Notes: generated by a model from the sequence alone, not told the origin. A stretch of DNA of 64,000 nucleotides from Mesocentrotus franciscanus (GCA_037976565.1 CP137679.1:27029539-27093538); one strand, 5' to 3'. Shown: positions 33,101-44,050, counted from the first letter of the stretch. Translations and numbers: made by a program.

Positions 33101-36100
33101 ACATGAACATGTCAAAAATCTTCAATTGTGTCAGACTAAACACAAATTTTCTCCAATACAAAAAGCCATTAGCAAAATTATAAAAAACAACAAACCCTCC
33201 CGGTAAATTTTTGGTTTAACAGTTTCTCACTTGAATTCACCATCTTCAATCGAGGATGCCCCTTGTAGCTGTTGCGTTACGCTGCAGTAAGAAAATGAAA
33301 AATAACCCATACACTAATTATACAGATTAGAGGTTAACCCAAATGTAGAATGTACCATAGGTAACAAAGTATTGAGTTTTCTTACTTTTGCTGTGTATCA
33401 ATAGGAATCAATATAGTTAAACCTCTTGTACCAACACAAAAGTCTGAGTGTTTCAGGGTGGGAGGTTGGGTAGGGAGGAAAGTTGCCCTGGATGATGTGA
33501 GAGTTACTTGAAAATATGATAAGGTTGTCTGAAAATTGGCAATTTTAAAATAATCAGGAGCACTGTAGTACCATCAACCATCAACACCCCCTGCATTAGA
33601 ACAAAACAAAAAAAAAGATTTCTAAGATGTACATTTATGACTAATAGTTACAGATAAATATATAGTGCCTTACCTCACTGAGGGTTGATCGGGATCCATG
33701 TCCGAGTCTGTTATTCTTTCTACTCCTGACATGACATAACTGCAAAATAAACATGAAGGTTCAGTTAAAAAAGGATGTAAAATAAAAAGTAACATCCTGT
33801 GAATAATACTACAACCCACTCCTCCCCCATTTAGCAATTACCCTATTGCAAACATGCATTACAGTTTTCAGGAAAGGTTCTATAAAAATAAATAAACAAT
33901 CATCAATCTTCAATTGATCATACCTGGTCGTCATTTTTATCTTTTACAATATAAAATATCGTCTTCAGCAGGACATAAAAAACGCACCTTTCTCCAGCTG
34001 AGGAACTGTCAACATCATGGTCATCGAGTTTGCCGTGGTCCTGTAGTTTGCCGTGGTCCTGTAGCTTGCCACGGTCCTGTGGTTTGCCATGGTCCTGAGG
34101 TTTCCTGAAGAAATATGATTTTAATTTTAGAATTGATCATTTCTAATCATTAACAGAAATGTAATAGTCAATGTATATTGCAAATGTGAATCTGGCATTT
34201 TTGGCAAGTTCTACTTTAAAAATTGCCAAAAATGTAATAAATTGTAAGGTAATGGACAACTTTGTTTTAACTACATGTATTTCAAGAAGTCTTACCTGTC
34301 ACACTTGGGAACAAGAGGGGATTTGAAGAAGGGCAAGCTGAAAAAGATCCATACAAGAACAAACGCAGTCATGAATAACTCAGATATAATATGGTATAAT
34401 CATACCATTTCGATAATTTCATGGACAGAGTTTTTAAAAATCAAGATTTGAGACACATAAACAAAAATTAAAACGAACATCTTTGAGCTTGGGAAAAAGA
34501 CAGTACAAAAATAATTACAGGAATTACATTTGTCTTTATAAGTTGATGAGAAATAAATAATAATCAATGCAACCACACTCGGAGAACAATAATATTGGGG
34601 GTAATGTTGGTATCATGTAAAGTAATTGCCAGTAAGTTCAGTAGCATATCTACTAGGATGTCTATCATTGTTGAATATGGCCTGACTTTGCCTCTATCAA
34701 AAACACAAAGAGTGTACCAGTAACACAACCTTTGTCTTGTACATGTACATGTATAATATATCTAAATTTACTTTTTATTTAATTTCTCAACAAACCACTT
34801 TTCATTCTTACAGATGTGGATGTCAATTTTTTTTGGGCATGGGGGGTGAGTATCATTCAATTATTCATACATGTGTTTTTGGTGTACCTTACCTTTCAAT
34901 GGACATAGGTGCTCTCACTCCAGGGGTGGCAGGAGAAGCAGATGATATTGGTGTTGAAGCCTTGAGAGGTCTAGTGAATAAACATGAATAATTCAGAAAG
35001 AGATTTATACATCTACCTGTACTTATTTTTTCCCCAAAACACAGATGTTACTCAACAAATAATCAGTTTACTCTCTACCTTTCTATCTAACTGGTAGAAA
35101 CAGAGAGGTACTTTAGCTATTACTTTTGCACTAATATGAGTTAAATTTGTGAACAAAGACATTCAAGAAAATTGGATCAGTTTGGTGAAAAATCATTGTC
35201 TATGCATGTTCCAATGCTATATGTATAAAGTCAATTGAAAAAATTTCTGACACTTATAAACTCTTTTATGACCCATTGACCTTTGACGGTAAACCTCGAG
35301 CAACCAAAAATAATCCCTTTATACAGAATTGATCCAAGTTTGGTTGCAATATCGCATTAAAAAACAAAATGAAGAACGGTTTTAGACAGACCCCAAAACC
35401 CTAATAAAACATAAGGTCTCTAGCACCACAGCAGCATTCTATAACACATCTTTAGGTAAACAAAAAACAATGTAATACCCCATAAACAGTCTATGAAACT
35501 ACTTCCAGCTACTATATTCAGTGATTCATATAAATAATATCATTACATTCATTTTATATGTCATAAATTATGGTATTGCATATCCAAAGAAGTAAAAAAA
35601 AAAAAGAGAAATGTACCTTCCTGTATCCAAATCCTTCTGGCATGAGTATCTGCAGAAAAAACACAGATGAATGCATTTTTAAATGAAATGTATAGGAGGG
35701 GAGGGGGGGGGGCAGACCATAAGCTACATGTACATGTTTATACTGTGTATAAAAAAGCATTAAATTTAGTAGTTCATCCACATTTCTGTTTCTATCTTGG
35801 ATCTATAATAACTGCCTAGGCTAGGTTATAGAGTATACCAGTTAAAAATAAATCATCTTTATAACAGTGCAAGAAAATCAAAGAAGTTACATGGGAAATT
35901 TCCATGCATGTCCTCTTACAGAAAAAGAGAAATAATTTTTCCTCAACGGAAAAGAGGCACGGTCACAAATACATGTACAAAACAACAACAAATTTACAAA
36001 GATAATTTCTTAAAAATTACAAGCACAGGAAACAAACCAAAAGGATGACCAGCAAATGTCAACTGCGTCACTACTACTAGTAGTAGTAGTACGTAGTCGT

Positions 36101-36779
36101 ACTAGAAGTAAGATTGTACTGAGCTACAGAATAGTCCTACAAATACAATAAATACTGTCTTAGTTACTAGTATTCTTCTTCTTCTTCTTCAAGATAATCT
36201 GCCTCCTTCACTGCTGAACTATTAGTACATAGGGATAGGCCTACTCTACTACTACTACTACTAGTACTACTAGGCCTAGTAGTAGTACTAGTGAAACTCT
36301 AGGCCTATGATTGAAATAACGTACTACATAGTACATACTCCATAGTACATACTTTTTTGGCTATCAGATGATCCCGTGAAGACAATTCTAGATATAATAC
36401 TAGGTAGTGAAAACCCCAAAGTTAAAACAAAATACAACGTGTGGGTATCACATAGTCTAGATCTAGAATCTACACTGTAAAATAAAAACCTACAGCCTAC
36501 AGGCTACAGTAAATAATGTCAGGGAGCTCCGACGCCGGACTTCTGGGGCGGAGCTCCCTGGAGTTAGGGACTGAGCAGTGCAGTATTCGAGTTTACTTAC
36601 GCGTCGATCACGACAGCCGCCGCTTCACTGACAGTCAATCTTTCTTCTCGTGCTATTTCTTGTAGCTTTTCATAGTATTCCGACTTCAGGTGTAACCTTT
36701 CATGAGTGCTTTCAAATCTTTTCCTTCTTGCTTTCGCCCCCCGCTTCTTCTCGGAATCGGTTTTCTTTGGCCTCGGCAT
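30121..36779 (-). CDS. Multi-exon transposase-like (RNase H-fold type) protein gene, 3' end not found
   Basis: Thirteen exons (listed separately) join in phase into 510 codons without a stop. The protein has a basic, Lys/Arg-rich N-terminus starting MPRPKK (residues 1-59), a hydrophilic linker (60-225), a Cys/His-containing segment around KCQCH and TCEGGH (about 290-320), then an LASSILLSG motif, GDARNDSPG (406-414), TDAH (474-477) and HSWDVWH followed by a Lys-rich run (493-510). These last motifs, in this order, are typical of an uncharacterised metazoan family that resembles DDE/RNase H transposases. The two conserved aspartates would be candidate catalytic residues, which is inference. 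A third acidic residue expected further downstream is not in the assembled exons. The many introns, CpG-rich 5' flank and lack of recognisable inverted termini suggest a host-like gene rather than a fresh transposon. Substrate and function are unknown. It may be a domesticated gene or a 3'-truncated relic. Confidence 0.8.
30361..30604 (+). repeat. tRNA-derived SINE in intron 12 of the transposase-like gene
   Basis: It has a tRNA-like head with an A box (TAGCTCAGTTGGTAGAG), an anticodon-like loop CTCGTAA and a B box (GGTTCGAAACC), then an unrelated body (GTGCCCTTTGAGAAGG, AAAGCCGTCG) and a (CAAT)n tail at 30576-30604. The first about 20 bases of the head appear twice, once degenerate. It sits antisense in the intron. 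A functional tRNA is unlikely given the body and tail. Confidence 0.8.
30690..30851 (-). CDS. Exon 12, TDAH motif
   Basis: Acceptor AATTCAAG, donor GTAAGT; 162 bp, phase 1 to phase 1. It encodes DIVAAEFMDKREVGDKSGAM, a helix and LVTDAHPTISAIL. In this family the equivalent position reads TDRHxxI; Arg is replaced by Ala here. Confidence 0.82.
31103..31177 (-). CDS. Exon 11, first acidic motif GDARNDSPG
   Basis: Acceptor TCTCCCAG, donor GTATGT; 75 bp, phase 1 to phase 1. It encodes GDARNDSPGFNAQYCTYTLM and then DHETK. GDxRxDSPG followed by a Tyr-rich strand is the first strongly conserved motif of the family and is the likely first catalytic-strand aspartate in an RNase H fold (inference). Confidence 0.82.
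31504..31780 (-). CDS. Exon 10, family core segment
   Basis: Acceptor TATTGCAG, donor GTAAGT; 277 bp, phase 0 in, phase 1 out. It encodes TCEGGHIVRVC, then MKLASSILLSGNNFLKVKR and a helical region, ending DKDIVVC just before the split Gly of the GDARNDSPG motif. LASSILLSG is a family landmark. Confidence 0.82.
32137..32398 (-). CDS. Exon 9, start of the conserved region
   Basis: Acceptor CATACAG, donor GTAATT; 262 bp, phase 2 in, phase 0 out. It opens with an acidic segment (LADEEVFGEGEEGEE), followed by KTKLFIVTG and a Cys/His cluster KCQCH. Family members usually carry Cys pairs here that look zinc-binding; this copy keeps only part of that pattern. Confidence 0.78.
32685..32795 (-). CDS. 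Exon 8
   Basis: Acceptor TTAACAG, donor GTAAGT; 111 bp, phase 2 to phase 2. It encodes a Gly/Asp/Glu-containing stretch beginning NISVDCIERGDFVYP and ending in a His/Asn-rich run (WHPHHNRN). Confidence 0.75.
33231..33281 (-). CDS. Exon 7, 51-bp microexon
   Basis: Acceptor CTTACTGCAG, donor GTGAGA; phase 2 to phase 2. It encodes SVTQQLQGASSIEDGEF plus two bases. Confidence 0.75.
33674..33739 (-). CDS. Exon 6, acidic linker
   Basis: Acceptor TTTTGCAG, donor GTAAGG; 66 bp, phase 2 to phase 2. It encodes SYVMSGVERITDSDMDPDQP and then SV. The composition is acidic and probably disordered. Confidence 0.75.
33988..34104 (-). CDS. Exon 5, in-frame hexapeptide repeat
   Basis: Acceptor TTCTTCAG, donor GTGCGT; 117 bp, phase 2 to phase 2. 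An 18-bp unit is repeated in frame about four to five times: KPQDHG, KPQDRG, KLQDHG, KLQDHG, then a diverged KLDDHD. A Ser-rich tail follows (VDSSSAGE). This is a coding minisatellite in a hydrophilic linker. Confidence 0.78.
34296..34337 (-). CDS. Exon 4, 42-bp microexon
   Basis: Acceptor TTTTTCAG, donor GTAAGA; phase 2 to phase 2. It encodes SLPFFKSPLVPKCD plus two bases. Both splice sites are strong. Confidence 0.75.
34893..34970 (-). CDS. Exon 3, Ser/Pro/Ala-rich linker
   Basis: Acceptor CACTAG, donor GTAAGG; 78 bp, phase 2 to phase 2. It encodes a low-complexity stretch rich in Pro, Ser and Ala (RPLKASTPISSASPATPG, then VRAPMSIE), which looks like a disordered linker. Confidence 0.75.
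35617..35649 (-). CDS. Exon 2, 33-bp microexon
   Basis: It is bounded by CTGCAG on the acceptor side and GTACAT on the donor side. Joined to exon 1 it reads AYSCQKDLDTG, then two bases (phase 2 in, phase 2 out). The donor is weak, so this is the least certain junction, but the reading frame continues exactly into exon 3. Confidence 0.65.
36601..36779 (-). CDS. Exon 1 of the transposase-like gene, with start codon
   Basis: The ATG is at 36779 and the donor GTAAGT lies directly below 36601. It encodes 59 residues plus two bases of the next codon (phase 2). The product is strongly basic and charged: MPRPKK, then KKRGAKARRKR, then a probable amphipathic helix rich in Glu, Lys and Arg. A nuclear localisation or nucleic-acid contact role is plausible from composition only. 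The upstream CpG-rich stretch supports this as the first coding exon. Confidence 0.8.
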
Positions 36780-36960
36780 GTTGTCGTAGCAGTCGCGTCA
36801 CGTCGATCGTTCAACTGCTAAAAACAATACAGTTCCCCGGCCCGGCCCGCCCCAGGCCGGAGGTCCGGGCGGCTAGATCGCGAGCGCGCGCCAAACACGG
36901 TCTGCCTGACGACTTTGTCGCCAGTCGCTGCTTGGTCACTTCAGCAAAATAGACGCATAC
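36780..36960 (-). promoter_or_regulatory. CpG-rich 5' flank of the transposase-like gene
   Basis: The roughly 150 bp upstream of the start codon is much richer in G+C and CpG than its surroundings, especially 36836-36900 with CCGGCCCGGCCC, GGTCCGGGCGG and GCGAGCGCGCGCC. No TATA box is evident. This fits a CpG-type promoter or 5' UTR, which is inference from composition. Confidence 0.45.
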
Positions 36961-37555
36961 GATGTACGTCTTGTACCGAAAGAGGGAGGTATGCATACTT
37001 TTAGAATTCAAAACTGTAATAAACCGTTGGGCGGATGGAATACTAATTTCGATTTTCAATCATAAATATCTTGATAATCAGACAGGGGATTGGCTTATGA
37101 AATTCATGGGATTCATGTATGACCCAAAGGTTTATAATTATGATTGCAGCATGAGCTAAATCAACGATTTGGTTTAAGGATCTGAGACAAAGCTACTGGA
37201 TCCCTTTAAGTCTCTTCAAGACTTCAGTACCTTCGCTATGGCATACAACGCCACTTTTTAGATCACTGTACTTGGGATATCTGTAACAAATTTCTATTCC
37301 CCGAGAACACACGTATGTTTAACGCTGTGTTGGTGAAACTGAAGCGAGAGGGCCTGGGGAGCACCACACATAAAGCCTCAATTTCTGACTCTCTGAGTCT
37401 GAGTCTGAGTTAGATTGCACCTCCCCAAAACTCAAATCAAAAGGCTTGCAAAACAAAGTGTTTATTAATTTAATGACTTTTTTTGTTAAGGTTTAGGTCA
37501 TTACATTTGTTTACACTAACAACAATCAAATTATGCAAATTTAAAAATTTCATGC

Positions 37556-37672
37556 TTTCCGGTAATTACCGGATGCATGGCTATGGCAAAATCATGCGTC
37601 CGGTAATTACCGGACGCATGATTTTTACCGGACGCATGATTTTGCCATGCACCCGGTAAATCTGTAAAATAA
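37556..37672. repeat. Palindrome cluster with CCGGTAATTACCGG units
   Basis: CCGGTAATTACCGG (self-complementary) occurs twice, and ATCATGCGTCCGGT and its complement recur between them, giving nested hairpins immediately beside foldback C. No ORF is involved. Confidence 0.7.
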
Positions 37673-37694
37673 CAGATTTGTGTATTTTTGACGA

Positions 37695-37888
37695 ATTTTG
37701 GGGCCCCATTTTATAAAACAGATGATGCACAGGTTTAATTCGTGGGTCGGTGGAATTGTGTGCACGCGGTACCTTTGAATTTGGTCTAAAACCCACTCGG
37801 CTGCGCCTCGTGGGTTCAAACCATTCAAAGGTACCTTGTGCACACAATTCCTACCGACGCACTCAAACCTGTGCATCATTTGTATACT
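37695..37888. repeat. Foldback element C (long near-perfect palindrome)
   Basis: Arms such as GGTGGAATTGTGTGCAC and CAAAGGTACC pair with their complements on the other side of a loop CTCGGCTGCGCCTCG near 37796-37812. The ends are TATAAAACAGATGATGCA and TGCATCATTTGTATACT, shared with the element at 29031-29200. Confidence 0.78.
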
Positions 37889-38635
37889 GTTAGCTGATAA
37901 TTGATTTATTGATATCTATATCGTCTTTTCAAACATACATATTGATGTGCATTAATAGGACATTTACATTTGATATACATTTTATAATTTTTTTCGGAAA
38001 CAGTACATGACATTGTATAGAAAATGTAGAAGGAATTGATTTACACGCTTAATGCATATATGAATAAGATCAACACGATATAGGAGGGATACAGCGTAAC
38101 GCATGAGGCTGGATGTGTTTGCAGCCCTCAGTAAAACTAAGAAAAAATGTCACGGGAAATTGATTTCTCTTTAATAAATGACCTATTATTCGAAAAAAAC
38201 AAATTTGTAAAACAGTTTAAATATTTTTGGGAAAATAACATTGTATGTAGGTCCAACTACCTATATCTATATATACAAGTGCCATAGTTTTCACGTTGTG
38301 TTATGCTTGGCAAGATTTAGTTAACTCTGCATAATTTTGGTAACTTATAGCAACACCATTGTATCTGAAAAGAAAGAGCATAACCCTCTCTCGTAATAGT
38401 CTGAAAACCGCTTCAACAAAGACATTTCAATCTACGGTAGATATGAACTTACTAACTTCGGAATTTTAGTCATTTTCAAGTGGGTTAGTCTTAGCTTTTT
38501 ATGGTGCTGTTAATCATGTTATGATTTATTTTCAACGCTATTGTCAAGCTTCCTTCCTTTAATGATCGCATCCTTTGTCCCAACCGATTTTTAACTTTGG
38601 TCTCCTAAATTTGTTTTGTCTCCTCATTATCTCTA
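37889..38635. other. No gene seen
   Basis: AT-rich sequence without supported features. Confidence 0.55.
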
Positions 38636-38639
38636 TTTA

Positions 38640-38670
<31 letters not shown>

Positions 38671-38770
38671 GTCTCTCTCTCTCTCTCTCTTATCCCATCC
38701 ATGCCCTCCTCCTTCCCTCCCATCCGTCCTCCCTCACCCCATTCTCTCCCCCTCTCTCTTCCTCCAGGAT
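38640..38770. repeat. (CT)n microsatellite
   Basis: CT repeats followed by a CCT-rich stretch. Confidence 0.9.
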
Positions 38771-38884
38771 GTCTCAGCTTGAATATGAGATCTCCTTTAA
38801 TATTTGACTCTCTCGACCTTGCTTCTATAGCTTTAACCTCTGAGGAATCAGCAGACTCGGGAATCAGACTTTGTACTTCAAGGT

Positions 38885-39245
38885 AAAGTTGAGGACTGGT
38901 CTTGTGATTACATTGTCAAATGAAGTGCCTATAGAAGCAATTGCCAATTGGGAAAGGTTGATTATGTATTAGGCCTACATAAAAGAATGAATTATACTTC
39001 GAATGTCTTGAAGAATTAAAGTAAACAAAAGTCGACCCCAATGTACATAGAAATGGGTATAATTATCAACTATTTCTTGAGATAGTACGAATATTCATGG
39101 GCATATATATCAGATCGTGCATTTCAACAGAAATCTTCTTTTAGAAGTTTTTCCTACTATGATATCCTTCTAAAATCGACATACACAGAATGGAAAGCCC
39201 ACAAATTATTTTCAATCTTGACCGGAACCTAACTTTCTCTTTAAA
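38885..39245. mobile_element. Probable diverged 360-bp-family MITE
   Basis: Begins GTAAAGTTGAGGACTGGTC and ends GACCGGAACCTAACTTTCTC followed by TTTAAAG. Ends agree with the TTAA family but the interior is diverged. Confidence 0.4.
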
Positions 39246-39754
39246 GAGAAAGAAGCTTGTATATAAACCCTTTCCCTCGTAGAATAAGATGATATCAGAT
39301 ATATGTATCTGTAGGGTATCTCACTACGGAGCTTTTCATCTGCATTATTTTCTGCCATCAAATCCCTCCTTTCGTCTCTGTTTTCCCCGTTTCTCATATT
39401 TGCTACTAGAAATGTCCTGCCTTTTTATACGCCACATTGCACACTTGTTGTTGTCGGATTTACTTTACTTTGCCTTTGCGGAATACATTATTTTCTTTGC
39501 GATTGATTTGTTTACGACAAGGATTTACAATACGATTTAAAAAAGATCGTTACATTTTCACTGAAATAGTGTAGCACGGAATCGTTTGTATGTTCACTGT
39601 GCAATTTGATTTAAATAAAAATTAGATGTTACAATGGATGTTAAGCTAGATGGAGGAAAAAAAGGAAATAAAATAGAAAAATGTAAAATAATAACTAATA
39701 TTGAATGGCACAGTTTATTGGATGATAAAGATGAGAGACAGCAAAGCAAGCAAG

Positions 39755-39793
39755 AGATGGAGAGAGAGAGAGAGAGAGAGTGTGTGTGATAGA

Positions 39794-39833
<40 letters not shown>

Positions 39834-39837
39834 AAGG

Positions 39838-39874
<37 letters not shown>

Positions 39875-39897
39875 AGAGAGAGAGAAATGGGGGGGGG
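39755..39897. repeat. (GA)n/(GT)n compound microsatellite
   Basis: GAGA tracts separated by a (TG)n run at 39838-39858. Confidence 0.95.
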
Positions 39898-40559
39898 AGA
39901 AGAGAGTGAGCGTGTTTTGGGATTATACTTACCGAGTAAGACACTCAATGGAAAGTATAAAGACTGCTACGAAAATAGAAAAAGTCAACAGCGGGAAGAA
40001 GGGTACAGTGGGAAGTCAGATTTGGAGGTGAGCCAGAGGAAATCACAAGAACAAGCAGAGAAGCTAGTTTGGGGGAAACTTGAGGGAAAGGGGCAACGAA
40101 AACTTTGTTTAACAAGGGGTGGCCGGTCTCGAACTTCACGGAAAAAACAATCCACATCTTTCTCTCCAATTGTATGGTCTGTCTCCTGAATTAATAAAGG
40201 CATCTTAAATTCATGATGAATTATCAAGAAGTCACACCCATCAACTTTTGAGGAGTAGCACCCCTCCTTCCAACTAAAATGCCTTGCCATCCTTTTTAAG
40301 AAAGGGGCCCTGCAAAGAAAGTTGATGCAATGCCAAGGCTATGCGAGCCCCGGGGTATACACAGATGGAAACCAGATACAGAACAAAGTGCCAGTGACTG
40401 AGAGGATAAAAGAATGGTGTCCTCTTCTGCATCCATATTCATCTATTTCCCCCAGGATTATTAGACTTATCTGAATTATCCCATTCAGGAAAACAGTCAA
40501 CAAACTCTTTTTTTCTCTCTTCCTTCCCCGGATTTGAATTCCGCTGATACGTTTGTTCA

Positions 40560-40616
40560 GAGCCAGAAGGGCATTAACTATGTGTTAAGTGATACAAGTC
40601 AACGCCCTTCTGGCTC
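40560..40616. repeat. Short palindromic element
   Basis: GAGCCAGAAGGGC (40560-40572) and its exact complement (40604-40616) flank a 31-base loop, with weaker pairing further out (GTTTG/CAAAC). Confidence 0.6.
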
Positions 40617-41689
40617 CAAACATATGCGTAGTCTTTGTGCTGAAGGAGGAATGGGAGACAGAAAACGTCCCATCGCATTGTAAAGTCTTGGATGAACGGC
40701 GATATTGAGGCATGCGGGCCGGTGAAGGCAGAAAGTGCCCCTTATTTCCTTTTTCTCCCTTTTTCCTTCTTCAGTGAATAAAGTTTATTCACTTTCGGTC
40801 CTTTTTTTTAATACCAATAGACCGGTTCGTAGATAGCACATATTCAAATGATCACAAACATTCACAGATTTGTTAAACATTGGGAATTCGCACTTCATGC
40901 ATTTTGAAATATACAATGCTAAAGTATAGGCCCAATGGAAGAGCTTGATGATTACCTTTGTTTGCCCATGTCAACATGTCGAAAGAATGATGTCTGCCCC
41001 ATGTGTATCATGTGCATAAAGGAATAATGATTATACAACTTTCATGAACACCTATAACACGATTGCAAAGAAAAATCAATTTAAGGGCACTTTTATTACC
41101 ATGTTTTTATACAACATAGAAATCATGTTCGGATTACGTAATGCGTCATTGAATTGTTCAGAAGATGATGGACAGTCTTTTTGATGGAAGTCTTTTCGAT
41201 TGTGCTTTATCCAGTATTCGTACCGATGTGTTTTACCAAAGGTTTTTAAAAGTCTAATACGAATGACCTTTACCTGCCCATGGGCATAGAGTATCCATAA
41301 GCTGACTTACAGTATATAGGCAAAACAAATTTTGAAATAGAAGACAGACCTTAAAAACCTTGAGGGTATACGAGATTTACCATAACTCACACCCATATGG
41401 TGAATCGGAGCTCTCGCAAAGCTTAGCATTTTCACACATTGGTCAGATAGTAGTACCAGACTTCTTCTCCCCCATTGGCAATGGTTCTGAACAGTGGCCT
41501 AGCTACGTAGGAGCACGGGGCACGTGCCCCAAAATGGTGATCAGTAGTCAAAATAGAGAGAAGCAAACGGAGAATAAGAATAGGAGAAGGAAAATCGGTA
41601 GCATGAACTGGTAAAATATGATGATGCAATCCTTTCCACAGACGCTATTTACTGTTTTATTCCTGTACTAAAGAGAAGGGAACGGGATG

Positions 41690-41762
41690 AAAGAGAAAGA
41701 GGGGGTAAGGAGGGCGAGGGGAGGGGCATACAGCGACACAGAAAGAGGGGGCATGGTAAGAA

Positions 41763-41793
<31 letters not shown>

Positions 41794-41800
41794 AATGAAA
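41690..41800. repeat. (GA)n-rich tract
   Basis: Purine-rich with GAGA at 41766-41793. CAGTGGCCTAGCTACG at 41493 resembles a transposon end without a clear partner. Confidence 0.75.
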
Positions 41801-42089
41801 CAAGCACACACAAATATTGCAACAAAAAGAGGGAGGAAGACAGATAAAAAAGGAGCATTTTAATAGTTTACTGTTCCACTCTTGTTACCCCCCTCCCTTA
41901 TGATACCAGTGCCCTCCCCTCCCAATGCCTGGACCCACCATTTTACACTGTTTACGAGTGTGTTGACCTATTGAATACACTGATGTATGAGAACGTACCC
42001 CCTTGAGCTTATCCTCACCGACACATACATTATGACAGTTATTCGCTCTACGTTCTGCACTTCAATGTGCCGACATAGAATCTTCGGAA

Positions 42090-42249
42090 AAAACGATCGC
42101 AATTATTTTCGAAAAGTCAACAGATCAAGTCAAGGGCAATTTCAGTAGTCTATTTTAAGCCCGATAGAAATCATGTTCTGATTACGTAATACCTCATCGT
42201 TATGTTTGCCTTAGGTTGATTTTCCGAAAATAGTTGCTATCTTGTTGGA
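42090..42249. mobile_element. MITE related to 21944-22132
   Basis: AACGATCGCAATTATTTTCG at the left and GAAAATAGTTGCTATCTTG at the right are inverted, and the interior shares ATCATGTTCTGATTACGTAA with the other copy. Confidence 0.6.
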
Positions 42250-43240
42250 ATTATATTTAGTTTGTTTTACAGTTATCGTATTTATGTTCCCCCATACACT
42301 AAAGTAAGAATCTAAGGCCTGATTAATATGTGATTATCGACATTTTGGTCCAGTGAATATAATCAGTATTTCATTTCAACTCATAACTAAAACAACATCC
42401 AAATTTTCATCGAATAGGGAGTTACAAGAAAATCAATAGTATTGCGTGAGTATGGTATCAAACAGGAGGAATAATTTCCTCACATAAACAAGATCAAAGT
42501 AACTTAAATTGACCGACAAGAAAAATAACGAAACAAACTAAGTCTTATGATAAATCAGAATTTCACTCTTATGTCTTTAAGTTATCACACACATATTGTC
42601 TCAAATCGTCTTTAAACTGGTATTCATTAATTCGTTTTCATATCCACATGTTTCTAATGTTTTTTTATGCAGTAAAATTACATTTTTATGATCTTGAATT
42701 ATTGTTAAAATAACGAATTGCAAATATGATGTTTTTAATCAAATATTTGTAAATCATGCATGCAATTTAGCCTTTGGCTGCGATATGTTGATCTTCGAGC
42801 GAATTGCCGGCGAATCTTCCCGCCTCTCTCAGTACAAATACCTTAGCTAACTGGTCCTTCGAATTCGAGGGCGGGAAAGGGCTGAAACGAAAAGAACCCC
42901 AAAGTAGGTCCCAACGGCAAACTGAGGCGTAAAAATGTCTGACTCTACAAATCTCGGCTTAGAGGAGGCAAGCTACAAGCTTTAAGGTACGGAGTCTCGA
43001 ACTGTTCAAGGGCATGAAAAATGATCTTCCGCCCTCTACTTGACCAATAGTGATTCCCCGGGCTAGGTTTAATAATCTTCAACAATCTTCGAGGGATTTA
43101 TTGAAACAGGTGGGTTGGTCAAAATAGGGATGAATAAAAGACAGAAGAAGAGAGTGCGACAAGTGGGATAGAAATGATCACTTCGATTGAAAGAAATATT
43201 TGCAAGTTGATGAGAAGGCTGAGTGTGATATGAAAGATGG
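42250..43240. other. No gene seen
   Basis: AT-rich sequence without supported features. Confidence 0.55.
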
Positions 43241-43249
43241 TTGCGAAGA

Positions 43250-43480
43250 AGATGATTATAAAGACGACGAGAATGATCGTGACAACGACGACGACGATGA
43301 TGATTATGATGACAACAATAACAATAATACACTCTAATTGACATTATGATGTTGATGATAATGATGATATTGATGATGATAATAATGAAAATTTGGATTT
43401 AAATGAAGATGATATTGAAGACGATGACGACAATGATGTTGATGATAACAAATGATGATGGCGTTGTTGATGAGGAGGAT
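43250..43480. repeat. Degenerate (GAT/GAC)n triplet repeat
   Basis: GATGATGAT and GACGACGAC repeats; small Asp/Tyr/His-rich frames across it are repeat artefacts. Confidence 0.85.
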
Positions 43481-43889
43481 AGGGGTGTAGGAGGAGTAAG
43501 AGGAGCATTTAGTCATTCTCCAAATGAGAAACAAACACAAAATCGGAATCACTGCGCAGCTCTTGAAGTACCCGCCATGATTTTTAACATTTAAAATGCA
43601 AACGAATACAAATCAATTCAGCTTTAAGGCGGACTTTCAGCCAGGCAGGCGAACAATCTTAGACGACGCCTAAAGCATCCGATGGTATCGGCATACCCGT
43701 CCATTACGGCGTAGGTAGCGTAACAGCTACCGACAGCCAAGGATCGGTGAAATCTGCAGCTGTTTTCTACAAAACGTAGAGGAAAAGTCAAGATTCGGAA
43801 GAGGAAAATGTTTGATAACGGTTCAAAAAGAAACAGGTGATCAGGAAATATATAAATATATCGAGAATGATGAGGGGTGGCCGAGAGTT

Positions 43890-44050
43890 GTGGAGAGAGA
43901 GGGGGCAGAGAGGGAGAGAGAGAGGGGGAGGGAGTGATGAATAAAAAGAGAGAGAGAGAGAGATACGGAGAGAGAGAGAGAGAGAGAGGGAGACAGAAAG
44001 AGAGAGAGAGAGAGAGGGGGAGGGAGGGAGGGAGAGAGGAAAAAGGGGGA
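43890..44050. repeat. (GA)n microsatellite
   Basis: Long purine tract with GGGA interruptions; the Leu/Ser-rich minus-strand frames here are artefacts. Confidence 0.95.
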
